This document shows, piece after piece, positions 1 to 7,058 of a stretch of 35,933 nt of DNA. The notes beneath the pieces are model-generated. The model worked only from the letters and a program-made list of their open reading frames with translations, had not been told where the DNA came from and did not search any database. How positions within the stretch are numbered: position 1 is the first letter of the stretch; every line of letters starts with the position of its first letter. The stretch is from a virus. The DNA is taken from positions 1 to 35,933 of the IMG/VR virus record IMGVR_UViG_3300035698_023622. One strand, 5' to 3'. The position numbers and the translations under genes are program-made.

Positions 1-95
1 GTTAGGGAATCAGTGAAAGCTAACACTAAGCTTTGCGGCGTTGCGAGGCACGAGCAATGCAGTCAAGCGGCTGTTAGCGTGTTATTATGACTTAG
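1..95. repeat. Imperfect palindromic element at left edge
   Basis: GCTAACA at 19-25 is the inverse complement of TGTTAGC at 72-78. Inside it, GCGTTGC (39-45) can pair with GCAATGC (55-61) with one G:U pair, giving a two-level stem. No protein-coding signal overlaps it. It could be a REP-like intergenic palindrome or the end of a structured RNA cut by the window edge. The core heptamers do not fit integron attC sites. Confidence 0.35.
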
Positions 96-111
96 GTTAG
101 AATAGGGTTGG

Positions 112-145
112 AAACACTCGTTGCGGTTGCGGCGGGTGTTTTTTT
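112..145 (+). terminator. Rho-independent terminator
   Basis: AAACACTCG (112-120) pairs over nine positions (one U:G) with CGGGTGTTT (133-141), and a run of seven T follows. It ends a + strand transcript entering from the left of the window. The gene it serves is not visible. Confidence 0.6.
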
Positions 146-700
146 GTGGGCTTTTTATAAATATGTATTTAGATAATTGTATAATAATATATTCAAGTGA
201 TCCTTTAATGACTGTTTTGAATAATAAATCTACGATTAATACAAATTTGGAGCGTTTTGGAAGCCCGCTGAATCTGCGTTTTGCCGTTCCCTTGAAACCC
301 TTTGAGATTATTCCAATATTTTTCTTAACTTTTCAACTTCTTATTCTGGTACTTATAATAGTCTTGTTTTCAGTGTTTTATATATTCTTCTATTTTTCTA
401 TTCAAGGAATAAAAAGTTAAGAAAATAGAATAGAAAATAATTTTTGAAAAAAGCGTTTTTCAGGAAAAACGGTGGGAATAGAAAAATTTTGGAGGTTGAA
501 TTGGCTTGAAATAAAAAAGTATAGGTTTTTCGATAGACTTAATATACTTATGAGTAGCTATTTAATACAGTATAAAAGGGGGAATAAAAAATTAAGAAAA
601 TTTTCGGGTTTTACGGAGGCTGCCGAAATAATTTGGAGCGGTGATTATGGGGCTTCTGATGGGTGGTTTTCTTGAGATAGTACAACGATGCTGTCATTTC
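146..700. other. AT-rich stretch without a convincing gene
   Basis: Two open frames exist here (163-420, rich in Phe, Ile and Leu with two possible membrane stretches; and 472-675 with a GTG start). Neither has a recognisable family, a clear initiation region, or composition unlike AT-rich noise. A short hairpin ACGGG-TTTT-CCCGT lies at 701-714 just before the promoter of the next gene. I see nothing else. Junction or degenerate DNA near the left end of the element is a possibility. Confidence 0.4.
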
Positions 701-732
701 ACGGGTTTTCCCGTACTTGTAACAATTGTGGT

Positions 733-740
733 TATCTTTG
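733..740 (+). promoter_or_regulatory. -7 promoter box TATCTTTG
   Basis: TATCTTTG matches the Bacteroidetes -7 consensus TAnnTTTG exactly. The expected transcription start is about 744, giving a 21-nt leader to the ATG at 765. There is no TTTG at -33. Instead the ACGGG/CCCGT hairpin at 701-714 occupies that region and could be an operator. Confidence 0.6.
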
Positions 741-764
741 TAAGAAACCCAATAACTAACTTAT

Positions 765-1223
765 ATGTACGTAGAATTAGATATAAGAACAGATGTTAGA
801 AAGTACCTTTTGTGCCGTTACTCCGCAGATGGGGATGAAATCAAGTTGGATCTGCGTAATCTTCTCGGAGCAGTTTTTCGCGGGCATTTGACAAAAATAG
901 GGTATCTACACACTTTTGCGGCAGTGAAAGAACCGAAGGGTATCAGGTTTGGGTTTTCGGGCTCTTCGATGCGTAATATGTATTTGCTTACGCAAGATGT
1001 CAAACCGCTTAAGTCTTCTCTATACAAGATGTATAGAGAAGAACTAAAGGCTACGTGTGAATGCTTTGAGGCGGTCGGGAAATCTGATTATTCTGCCGTC
1101 AAATATTTTATGGAAAAATACGGGCTTACAGAAGATGATGTCAGTTCTGATAATCTGAGGAAAAAGTACCGTGATTGGAAGGAATGGCAGCGAAAAAAGA
1201 TTGAAAGAAAGTTGGTAGGGTAG
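765..1223 (+). CDS. Probable DNA-binding regulator of phage late genes
   Basis: This 152-residue protein is basic at its C-terminus (KKYRDWKEWQRKKIERK near residues 132-149), preceded by a predicted helical segment around EKYGLTEDDVSSD. The N-terminal half, with VRKYLLCRY and LRNLLGAVFRGHL, resembles a family of small proteins in Bacteroidota mobile elements that I recall but cannot name. No enzyme motif is visible. It has its own promoter (733-740) and is followed by a strong terminator at 1301-1344, so it is transcribed alone immediately before the first structural operon. Position and basic tail make a late-gene activator plausible, but that is inference. It could equally be another nucleic-acid-binding protein. 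Confidence 0.75.
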   Translation: MYVELDIRTDVRKYLLCRYSADGDEIKLDLRNLLGAVFRGHLTKIGYLHTFAAVKEPKGIRFGFSGSSMRNMYLLTQDVKPLKSSLYKMYREELKATCECFEAVGKSDYSAVKYFMEKYGLTEDDVSSDNLRKKYRDWKEWQRKKIERKLVG

Positions 1224-1300
1224 TGTTGTTTGTAGGGAGGTACAGTTGTTTTTTTAGGTTTACCGTTTGGTTTTTAGAGTTACAATTTTGTTTTATTTCG

Positions 1301-1344
1301 AATAAACCGCCTGTTTAATAGCTGAACAGGCGGTTTATTTTTGG
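1301..1344 (+). terminator. Strong Rho-independent terminator
   Basis: A perfect 15-bp inverted repeat, AATAAACCGCCTGTT (1301-1315) with AACAGGCGGTTTATT (1325-1339), is followed by a T run. It separates the gene at 765 from the structural operon starting at 1447. Confidence 0.9.
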
Positions 1345-1359
1345 GGATTACCGTTTTTA

Positions 1360-1396
1360 ACGTCCTACTTTTTGAGCGGCGTTTGGGCGTATTTTG
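1360..1396 (+). promoter_or_regulatory. Candidate late promoter, copy 1
   Basis: ACGTCCTACTTT (1360-1371; one mismatch to the shared 12-mer) is followed after 21 nt by TTTG (1393-1396). It lies upstream of the operon beginning at 1447, with a predicted leader of about 46 nt. Five other copies with identical spacing are listed separately. Confidence 0.65.
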
Positions 1397-1446
1397 TATT
1401 TCTGGTTTAGGTTAACTCTTAGCGAACGAAAAACAATAACGATGTA

Positions 1447-2028
1447 ATGGGGATTACTGAAGAGAAAATTGGCGATGGTTACGTGGGTGCCGCAAATTTG
1501 GGTTACGTGCGGCGGCTTTGGCTGTTGAAACAATCGGATGTTATTGAGGTACCTAACCCTTTGAGCTTTTTCTTAGTAAACAATAACCTACCTCCTTTAA
1601 CGATTGCGATTTCTGGTATTGCGTTGCGGACGGGAGCGGCGAAGGCGACGGAGATCAAGTTTCCGCCGCAGAGCTGCACGTTATCTACCTCACGATTGCG
1701 TACTGATTTTGGTGCGGCGACACAGGTTTCTATCACGACGCAGATCCCGAGGGTTCAACAGCTACTTTCGGCTTTTTTGGCGGAGCACGTCGAGACGGAG
1801 TTTGTGGGTATTGTAGAAGACGCGAACGGCAAATTATACATTGCCGGAGACGAAGAAAATGGCTTGCGGATTGGTTACGAACAAACGATGGCAGACCGAA
1901 ACGTGAACGTTATTTCTTTTACGAGCTTACTGCCGCACCCGTTGTGGTTTTGTGAAGGGGGGAGTTTGGCGGAGCAGTTCCCGGATTCGGAATTTAGTTA
2001 TGAGTTTAATTTAGGTTTCACTTCCTAA
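1447..2028 (+). CDS. Tail-tube-like phage structural protein
   Basis: This is a 193-residue protein without a signal peptide. Its second half has the pattern I associate with phage tail-tube folds: an alternating strand (AATQVSITTQIP), a VEDANGKLYIAG hairpin near residues 124-135, then GLRIGYEQ and a DRNVNVISFTSLLPHPLWF stretch. The same order (strand, 'xDxxGxxxxxG' hairpin, 'DxNxxxFxF') occurs in the two capsid-adjacent proteins at 7059 and 7644. It is the first gene of the operon governed by late promoter copy 1. A baseplate or other tail protein with the same fold is the alternative. Confidence 0.55.
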   Translation: MGITEEKIGDGYVGAANLGYVRRLWLLKQSDVIEVPNPLSFFLVNNNLPPLTIAISGIALRTGAAKATEIKFPPQSCTLSTSRLRTDFGAATQVSITTQIPRVQQLLSAFLAEHVETEFVGIVEDANGKLYIAGDEENGLRIGYEQTMADRNVNVISFTSLLPHPLWFCEGGSLAEQFPDSEFSYEFNLGFTS

Positions 2029-2041
2029 TAGTTATATAGAT

Positions 2042-2527
2042 ATGCCAATTATTAATGATGTAGCGATTAAGAACCAGATTGATAATGATTTTCCGGATGC
2101 GGGGAGTCGTGGGATTTCGGGCAATTTGCTTGCCACGGTGCTGAAAGGTGTGGTGGATTGGGTGAAAAATGAAGTTTTGAGTATAACCCCAGCAAATTTT
2201 AGCCGGACTTATACGGCCATCACCACCGCAAGTGGAACAATTACTGCCAATGGTGCAGACCAAGTTGTCAATTTTACGGCTGCTGGTGCTAAGACGGCAA
2301 CCCTGGCTGGAAGTTTTGGGAATGGTCATATAATTACGATAGTAAATTCTGCTCTGACTGGAGATATTACCGTGTCTGTAACATCGCTGGCGGGTGGTTA
2401 TAGTAACCCAATTGATTTGACAATTCGCTCGGCAAATACTGGTTCGACATTTCAGACGCTGATCACGGTATTCAAGTTTAATGTGAAAATTATAAAGACG
2501 TCGGCGGGTTGGAGTATAATGAACTGA
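2042..2527 (+). CDS. Phage appendage protein, beta-rich
   Basis: 161 residues. The N-terminal ~45 residues (IKNQIDND, then SRGISGNLLATVLKGVVDWVKN) are shared with the next gene. The rest is Thr/Ala/Gly-rich and strand-forming, ending in an aromatic 'SAGWSIMN' typical of small virion decoration or fibre proteins. No catalytic motif is seen. It starts 14 nt after the tail-tube-like gene and 5 nt before the next gene, so the three are one operon. The likely role is a tail-fibre or surface appendage protein attached through the shared N-terminal segment. Confidence 0.6.
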   Translation: MPIINDVAIKNQIDNDFPDAGSRGISGNLLATVLKGVVDWVKNEVLSITPANFSRTYTAITTASGTITANGADQVVNFTAAGAKTATLAGSFGNGHIITIVNSALTGDITVSVTSLAGGYSNPIDLTIRSANTGSTFQTLITVFKFNVKIIKTSAGWSIMN

Positions 2528-2531
2528 TATA

Positions 2532-2894
2532 ATGCAACTGGATGAAACTACGATCAAGGAGACGATAGACGCTAATTTGCGTAGTAACGAAACCCGGCAA
2601 ATATCGGCGGCAGTGTTGCGAAGTGTGCTGAAGGGGGTAGTTGATTGGATACGTGATAGTGTTATTGAAAAGGCAAATATTAAAGTAAATGGCTTGCTAA
2701 ACAATGAGGTGGTGCCACACAATCTAAATACGGAGCGTCTGAGTGTTGAGTTCTTTGAGAACGGCACACGCAAGATGTATGATATTGACTGGGAACCTGT
2801 GAGCGTGAACGCTGTACGAGTGTTTTTGCCCATCTTGGATAATAATATTGAGAGTAGTTTTTCGGGAGACGTATTTTTTATGAAGCGGGTATGA
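2532..2894 (+). CDS. Appendage protein sharing N-terminus with upstream gene
   Basis: 120 residues. The N-terminal segment IKETIDANLRSNETRQISA followed by AVLRSVLKGVVDWIRD repeats the pattern of the preceding protein (IxNxIDxN...RxISxxxLxxVLKGVVDW), while the C-terminal domains differ. This suggests a common docking segment with exchangeable heads. The stop overlaps the next start by 4 nt (ATGA), implying translational coupling. No homologous family can be named. Confidence 0.6.
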   Translation: MQLDETTIKETIDANLRSNETRQISAAVLRSVLKGVVDWIRDSVIEKANIKVNGLLNNEVVPHNLNTERLSVEFFENGTRKMYDIDWEPVSVNAVRVFLPILDNNIESSFSGDVFFMKRV

Positions 2895-3493
2895 AACAGG
2901 CACTAATACTAATGTTGTTTTTATGTATTTTTCTCCACTCCGCTCGAACTGACACCTTTGCCCAGCGGCGGCGTACGGTTGAATTTCAGCGGGATCTGGA
3001 CGTGATGCCGCGGGCTGGACGTTACGGTATTTCTGCATATAATGGGCAGCCGTATTGGATAAGTAGCGATTCTGTTTATTATCAGATTCAGACGAAGCCG
3101 CCATTTATACCGATGTGGTTTATTGGTAGTGATCGGGAAGACACGCTTAGTTTTTACAGCCATTTGGTGACGGTTTGGTTTGATGAAACGGAGCTGTGGT
3201 TTCCGCCAAATGATTCTATACCAGATGGTTGGTATTATCATTTTACGTTTCACGGAATGGATACCGATACGCTGAATTTTGCGGCGGTTGATGCCATTAA
3301 TACAGTATATTTCCCGGACAATGTTTGGGTGAAAAATGCGACTGACGAATGGACCGTTTCTAATTATTTGAGTAGTGATCACCCAAACTCAAATTTCAAA
3401 ATAAAGCCTATGCAGAGTTTTCAATTATATTTTATCAGACCAGAAAACAGGTGGTTACTACAAAGAAGGGAATGGCAGGAATACGATTATTGA
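2891..3493 (+). CDS. Secreted phage protein with Sec signal peptide
   Basis: 200 residues. The N-terminus has a classical signal peptide (Lys, hydrophobic ILMLFLCIFL, cleavage likely after TFAQ at residue ~25). The mature part is rich in Trp, Tyr, Phe and Asp, strand-forming, and ends in ENRWLLQRRE, resembling the ends of the neighbouring appendage proteins. A signal peptide on a protein in the middle of a tail-gene operon is unusual: virions are assembled in the cytoplasm, so this product should leave it. Roles at the infected-cell surface (superinfection exclusion, adhesion) are possible, but the sequence does not show which. The 3' end overlaps the next gene by 22 nt. Confidence 0.6.
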   Translation: MKQALILMLFLCIFLHSARTDTFAQRRRTVEFQRDLDVMPRAGRYGISAYNGQPYWISSDSVYYQIQTKPPFIPMWFIGSDREDTLSFYSHLVTVWFDETELWFPPNDSIPDGWYYHFTFHGMDTDTLNFAAVDAINTVYFPDNVWVKNATDEWTVSNYLSSDHPNSNFKIKPMQSFQLYFIRPENRWLLQRREWQEYDY

Positions 3494-3849
3494 CATTAAC
3501 AATTTTATTATTCTCGACTACGCTACCTGATTCCGTTTTTGGACAGACGACGAAGGTTGTTCAGGTCGTGACGGGTAGTGCGAGTGTGAACTCTACTGCT
3601 GATGTGGTGGTGAATACGGGTACTAGTACTAACCTTACGTTGCCCGCTTCTCCAAGTCCTGGGAGGGTGATTCAGATAATTAATCACGGCACGGGGGATT
3701 TGCTTTTTTCGGATCAGATATGGGTTAGCCTTACTACTAACTTTGATTATCTACCGAGTTATCCGAACGAATACCGGCCACTTATTTCAACTAACTCACT
3801 TTCGATAATATGGGATTCTACAAATTCAAGATGGCGGCTTTTAGATTAG
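3472..3849 (+). CDS. Secreted beta-rich phage protein
   Basis: I chose the ATG at 3472, preceded by AAAGAAGGGA, over the GTG at 3451. The 125-residue product begins with a signal peptide (LLTLTILLFSTTLPDSVFGQ). The mature domain (SVNSTADVVVNTGTSTNLTLP, then VIQIINHGTGDLLF, ending LSIIWDSTNSRWRLLD) looks like the small beta-sandwich head domain found at the tips of phage fibres. It overlaps both neighbours (22 nt upstream, 19 nt downstream). It is the second of three consecutive genes for exported proteins. Confidence 0.55.
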   Translation: MAGIRLLTLTILLFSTTLPDSVFGQTTKVVQVVTGSASVNSTADVVVNTGTSTNLTLPASPSPGRVIQIINHGTGDLLFSDQIWVSLTTNFDYLPSYPNEYRPLISTNSLSIIWDSTNSRWRLLD

Positions 3850-4292
3850 TATTATTTTTTTTATTCACTTTTTATGTGGGAGAAATAACTGTATACGCTC
3901 AGCGTAACGTTTGGCGCGATGATAAGGAAGCTGTTTTGAAAGCAGATACTTCGCTTGTCAAAATTGAAGATAGTTATTTTCAAAAGGTGATTACTGTAAC
4001 ATATAAAGAGGTCACGCCGACGAATTTTGATGATGAACTGGAGAGATTACGCGGGCAGATATCAGATTTGCGTACTCGCTTTGACAGTGATCGTGAGCGA
4101 TTTTTAGGAGAAGTGGAGCAACTCAATTTAAAAATTGATGCTGAGTCTAATTTTATGCGGGCGGCAAAGAAAGAAATGCGTTGGCTGGACAGAGAAGAAC
4201 GACTGAGCCAAAACCCGAAGAAAAACGAGGTGGATATTCAGGCAGAACGCCGAGATTTTTTCAAGTCAAAAACAAAAAATGAAAAGAATTAG
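3831..4292 (+). CDS. Exported coiled-coil protein
   Basis: Start at ATG 3831 gives 153 residues with a signal peptide (AAFRLVLFFLFTFYVGEI, cleavage likely after VYAQ). Residues ~65-135 are charged and heptad-like (DELERLRGQISDLRTRFD, EQLNLKIDAE, EMRWLDREERL), predicting a long coiled coil. The C-terminus is Lys-rich. No known family is recognised. It is the last gene before a perfect palindromic terminator at 4310-4343. It could be a periplasmic or surface-anchored partner of the two secreted proteins encoded just before it. Confidence 0.55.
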   Translation: MAAFRLVLFFLFTFYVGEITVYAQRNVWRDDKEAVLKADTSLVKIEDSYFQKVITVTYKEVTPTNFDDELERLRGQISDLRTRFDSDRERFLGEVEQLNLKIDAESNFMRAAKKEMRWLDREERLSQNPKKNEVDIQAERRDFFKSKTKNEKN

Positions 4293-4575
4293 GTACGCCG
4301 AAAAAGCGGAAAAAGGTCAACCTTATATAAGGTTGACCTTTTTTGATGGGACGAGCTCTGTAATCTGCGGAAAATTGTGTGATTTGCTATATATGATACG
4401 GGTGAACAGAGCGGTGGTAGTTTCTCCAGACGCAGCGTATATTATTGAAGGGAAATGGCTTCACGTTCTTCGTGGCCCTTCGTTTTGCTTTTCCCGACGA
4501 ATGTTGAAGGGATGGCGGGACACCTACCGTCCTACTTTTGGAGATAATAAGGCACTTATTTTGGAACATGGTTGA
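4279..4575 (+). CDS. Small hypothetical protein with embedded terminator
   Basis: A 98-residue open frame overlaps both neighbours (14 nt upstream, 8 nt downstream). No motif is recognised; one short hydrophobic stretch (LCDLLYMI) is present. Codons ~11-22 lie in a perfect 34-bp palindrome followed by T residues, and late promoter copy 2 lies in its 3' end. The frame is dense and the protein is plausible, but its DNA carries two regulatory elements, so it could be coding or a chance frame. Confidence 0.45.
   Translation: MKRIRYAEKAEKGQPYIRLTFFDGTSSVICGKLCDLLYMIRVNRAVVVSPDAAYIIEGKWLHVLRGPSFCFSRRMLKGWRDTYRPTFGDNKALILEHG
4310..4343 (+). terminator. Perfect 34-bp palindrome, intrinsic terminator
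   Basis: AAAAAGGTCAACCTTAT (4310-4326) is followed directly by its exact inverse complement (4327-4343), and the right arm ends in six T. It lies 18 nt after the stop of the exported coiled-coil gene and within the first 22 codons of the overlapping small open frame. It should terminate or attenuate the 1447-4292 operon before the head module. Confidence 0.75.
4527..4563 (+). promoter_or_regulatory. Candidate late promoter, copy 2
   Basis: CCGTCCTACTTT (4527-4538, perfect) is followed by 21 nt and TTTG (4560-4563). The protease ATG at 4568 lies 4 nt after the box, so the predicted transcript is leaderless or nearly so. Confidence 0.7.
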
Positions 4576-5398
4576 TTCACTTTTATCGTCGGTTTGGGCT
4601 TTAGAGCCACGTTTTCATGACGTAAACGCTATGCTTTTTGCAAAACAGTTAGATGCTGGAAACCTTACTGTATTATCTGCACAGGTAAAAGAGCGAATGA
4701 TGCCCTACCTATCTGACGGAGAAATGACGGTGCAGGCGAAGAGCGGGCGAAAGTCTGGCAAAGTGGCTATTCTTCCTATTTTTGGTACGATGACCCGGTA
4801 TGGTGGCTTGTGCTCTCACGGTACAGAGCAAATGGCTGCGTGGATTATGGAAATGGACAGTATGCCCGAAATTAAGGGGATTGTTCTTGAGGCAGAATCT
4901 CCAGGGGGTGAAGTGAACGGCATTGAACTCTTGGGAGATGTTATCAAAAATGCCAAGAAACCTATTGTGGGCTATGTAAAGGGTGTTTGTGCCAGTGGCT
5001 GCTACTGGATTTTGAGCCAATGCAACGAGATTATAGTAGAAAGTGGTGTTTCGAGCGAATTGGGTAGTCTGGGAGTGATGGCAAAACATGTTGACATGTC
5101 TGCGAAGTACGAAAAAGACGGGAAGAAAATAACGATTATCCGTAGCGAAGGTAGCGAAGATAAAGCTCTCTTTAATTCTTTAGAGGCTATGACTCCAGAG
5201 CTTTTGGCCGCAACTAAAGCGGATTTGAAACCGATACGTGACCTTTTTATCGAGAAAGTAAAGAGCGGGAGACCGCAGGTAAAAGACCAGGTGTTTTCTG
5301 GCAAAATGTACGGTGGAAACGAGGCAATTGCCTTGGGGCTTGCCGACCGCATTGGCTATTTGGGCGATGCGATAAAACGAGTAATTGAACTTAGTTAA
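4568..5398 (+). CDS. S49 (SppA/SohB-type) phage head maturation protease
   Basis: 276 residues from ATG 4568. The fold of ClpP/crotonase-type serine peptidases is visible in order: an ILPIFGTMT strand (68-75), the SPGG oxyanion segment (111-114), the nucleophile in CASGCYW (Ser143), GSLGV (166-170), and a candidate general-base Lys199 in SEGSEDK. There is no signal peptide or membrane anchor, unlike cellular SppA. It lies directly before a scaffold-like gene and the major capsid gene, which is the standard place for the phage prohead protease that clears scaffold and trims capsid. The start is set by the late promoter just upstream. Confidence 0.9.
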   Translation: MVDSLLSSVWALEPRFHDVNAMLFAKQLDAGNLTVLSAQVKERMMPYLSDGEMTVQAKSGRKSGKVAILPIFGTMTRYGGLCSHGTEQMAAWIMEMDSMPEIKGIVLEAESPGGEVNGIELLGDVIKNAKKPIVGYVKGVCASGCYWILSQCNEIIVESGVSSELGSLGVMAKHVDMSAKYEKDGKKITIIRSEGSEDKALFNSLEAMTPELLAATKADLKPIRDLFIEKVKSGRPQVKDQVFSGKMYGGNEAIALGLADRIGYLGDAIKRVIELS

Positions 5399-5409
5399 TT
5401 ATATACATT

Positions 5410-5859
5410 ATGAAAGGTTTAAGTGAACTTTTTGGATTTAGTAAAAATGAAGCTTCTGCGACTTCTGAAGTAACCACTCCAGAAGCTGGTGCAGCTCCGG
5501 CGACTCCGGCCGCAACTGCCGAATCGGTTGCGACTGCGACTGCTGAAGCAACCACTCCCGAAGCTGGTGCAACGACGGCGACTCCGGCCGCAACTACCGA
5601 ATCGGTTGCGACTGCGAGGATAGTGACGCTTTCTGTTGCGGAATATGACACGCTGAAGGCAGATGCCGGAATGGTGACTGGTTTGCAAGGTAAGGTTACG
5701 GTTTTTGAGGCGAAAGCAAAAAGATGGGATGCTCACCAGACGGCATTGGGCAATGCCGGTGCGGGTGGTGATACTACCAATAACCTTTCTGCTAAAGAGC
5801 AGGCGGTGGTCACAGCTTCCGAAGAAGAGCAAAAGATACGCAAGTACATGAACGCTTAA
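5410..5859 (+). CDS. Scaffold-like protein with Ala/Thr repeat
   Basis: 149 residues between the protease and capsid genes. Residues ~18-69 are two tandem copies of a 26-residue Ala/Thr/Pro/Glu repeat (TTPEAGA...ATPAAT...ESVATA), encoded by a 78-bp DNA duplication. The second half (EYDTLKADAGMVTGLQGKV onward) is helical and could form a coiled coil, as in scaffolding proteins or delta domains. The location makes scaffold the likely role; low-complexity sequence prevents a family assignment. Confidence 0.6.
   Translation: MKGLSELFGFSKNEASATSEVTTPEAGAAPATPAATAESVATATAEATTPEAGATTATPAATTESVATARIVTLSVAEYDTLKADAGMVTGLQGKVTVFEAKAKRWDAHQTALGNAGAGGDTTNNLSAKEQAVVTASEEEQKIRKYMNA
5461..5616 (+). repeat. 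78-bp in-frame tandem duplication
   Basis: Two head-to-tail copies, 5461-5538 and 5539-5616, differ at only a few positions and encode two 26-residue Ala/Thr-rich units of the scaffold-like protein. The frame is preserved, so copy number can change without disrupting the gene. Confidence 0.85.
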
Positions 5860-5940
5860 CGGCGGCTATCTGATAGAATAGAAGTGGGGAAAACACGGGT
5901 GGTAAGCGTGTAAGATTTTTCATTTCAATATTTATCAAAA

Positions 5941-6960
5941 ATGGCAATAGTTAATGTATCAACCTTAGTTGAGAAGTTGCGTGAGAACCAACTTATCTAC
6001 CAAAAAATTTATGGCGAGAAGTTTGCCCAGTTGCAAGCCGCCAAGCGTGACCTGAATATGCTACCGCTTGCGGAAAGCGAAGAAGTAGTTTTAATGCGGA
6101 GCTTCGTATCAAATATTTCGCAGCCTGGTAAGACCGGAGCGATGAACTATATCAGCTCTATTTCTAATATCAAGCAGCGTATTGGCAAATTACGCCCGTT
6201 TAAAGCGGATATTAAGTTTGATGAGCTGGAGCTGGTGAATATCCAGAAAAACTTTATTGGCGTGAGAGAGCCGGGAGATCCGCGTGACATTCATTCTTTG
6301 CCCGGACGATCATTTTTGATGGGTCAGATTATGAACAAGTTTGAAGGTGAAGTAGCGAGGGGCTTTTATAAGGCGATTGAGAACCCTGCTACTGGAGTAG
6401 TTGGAGGGTTGAACTTGTATGACGGCTTTGAGCACTTGTTTGTTGAAGGCTACGCAGATGTTGCAGACGGTGGCGTGAAGGATATTCCGGACGAAAACAT
6501 AGTTAACGGAGCAGCCGTGACTATCACGCAAGCAAACGTAATACAAGAATTACGCAAGTTTGTAGATACAATCATGGCGGCACCGAGCTTAGAAGAATTC
6601 TATTTTGACGATGCTTCTATTTTTATTGACCCTCGTGTTTTGACTTTGTTGAGCAGAGCTCAGGAAGACAGCGTGGCCAATAAAGATGCCGTGGCGACAA
6701 AAGGAGCTGACGGACAATGGAGACTGAACGATCTACCAAACGTGGTATTCAAAGAGCGTATGTGGATGCTCGGAACAGAGACGATGTTCTTCACGATTGA
6801 CGGTAACTTATTCTACTTGTACGAAGACGAGGTAGAATCTGACGGCCCGAGCATAAAATTCCAAGAAAGTGACCGTGATTTAAAAATCATGATTGACGCT
6901 AACGGCGGGTTGAATTACGCAGACGGGCGATTGATTTGCCTTTACAAGTTGGCTGAGTAA
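5941..6960 (+). CDS. Major capsid protein
   Basis: 339 residues, the usual size for an HK97-type shell protein. The N-terminal region (residues 1-60) is helical and charged. The body includes a QPGKTGAMNY loop, an LPGRSFLMGQIMNKFEGE helix typical of the spine region, FIDPRVLTLLSRAQ, and a C-terminal DRDLKIMIDANGG segment. Capsid identity rests on size, position after protease and scaffold-like genes, and overall composition rather than a diagnostic motif. An 80-nt leader without a gene precedes it, and a hairpin at 7004-7037 follows. Confidence 0.8.
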   Translation: MAIVNVSTLVEKLRENQLIYQKIYGEKFAQLQAAKRDLNMLPLAESEEVVLMRSFVSNISQPGKTGAMNYISSISNIKQRIGKLRPFKADIKFDELELVNIQKNFIGVREPGDPRDIHSLPGRSFLMGQIMNKFEGEVARGFYKAIENPATGVVGGLNLYDGFEHLFVEGYADVADGGVKDIPDENIVNGAAVTITQANVIQELRKFVDTIMAAPSLEEFYFDDASIFIDPRVLTLLSRAQEDSVANKDAVATKGADGQWRLNDLPNVVFKERMWMLGTETMFFTIDGNLFYLYEDEVESDGPSIKFQESDRDLKIMIDANGGLNYADGRLICLYKLAE

Positions 6961-7003
6961 CCCCCACCGTATTCAGAGAATTAATAACATTTTTTACCAC
7001 CCT

Positions 7004-7037
7004 AACCTCCGTGCCGGCTTCGTGCCGCACGGGGGTT
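7004..7037 (+). terminator. Hairpin after the major capsid gene
   Basis: AACCTCCGTGC (7004-7014) pairs over 11 positions (one U:G) with GCACGGGGGTT (7027-7037). Only three T follow, so it is likely a partial terminator or mRNA-stabilising 3' stem that lets capsid transcripts outnumber the downstream tail genes. Confidence 0.6.
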
Positions 7038-7058
7038 TCCCCATAAAATTATTAGATT

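Noticed and set aside
1-95. Integron attC-like fold
   Set aside because: The ends AGCTAAC and GTTAGCG do not satisfy the RYYYAAC/GTTRRRY core rules, and there is no integrase or cassette array nearby.
121-675. Open frames at 121-420 and 472-675 as genes
   Set aside because: The first starts in a terminator hairpin and is low-complexity AT-rich; the second starts with GTG and shows no family or start signal. Insufficient support to call either.
2018-2833. 271-residue frame on the minus strand
   Set aside because: It is the antisense of three well-supported + strand genes, is basic and low in motif content, and has no promoter or initiation signal.
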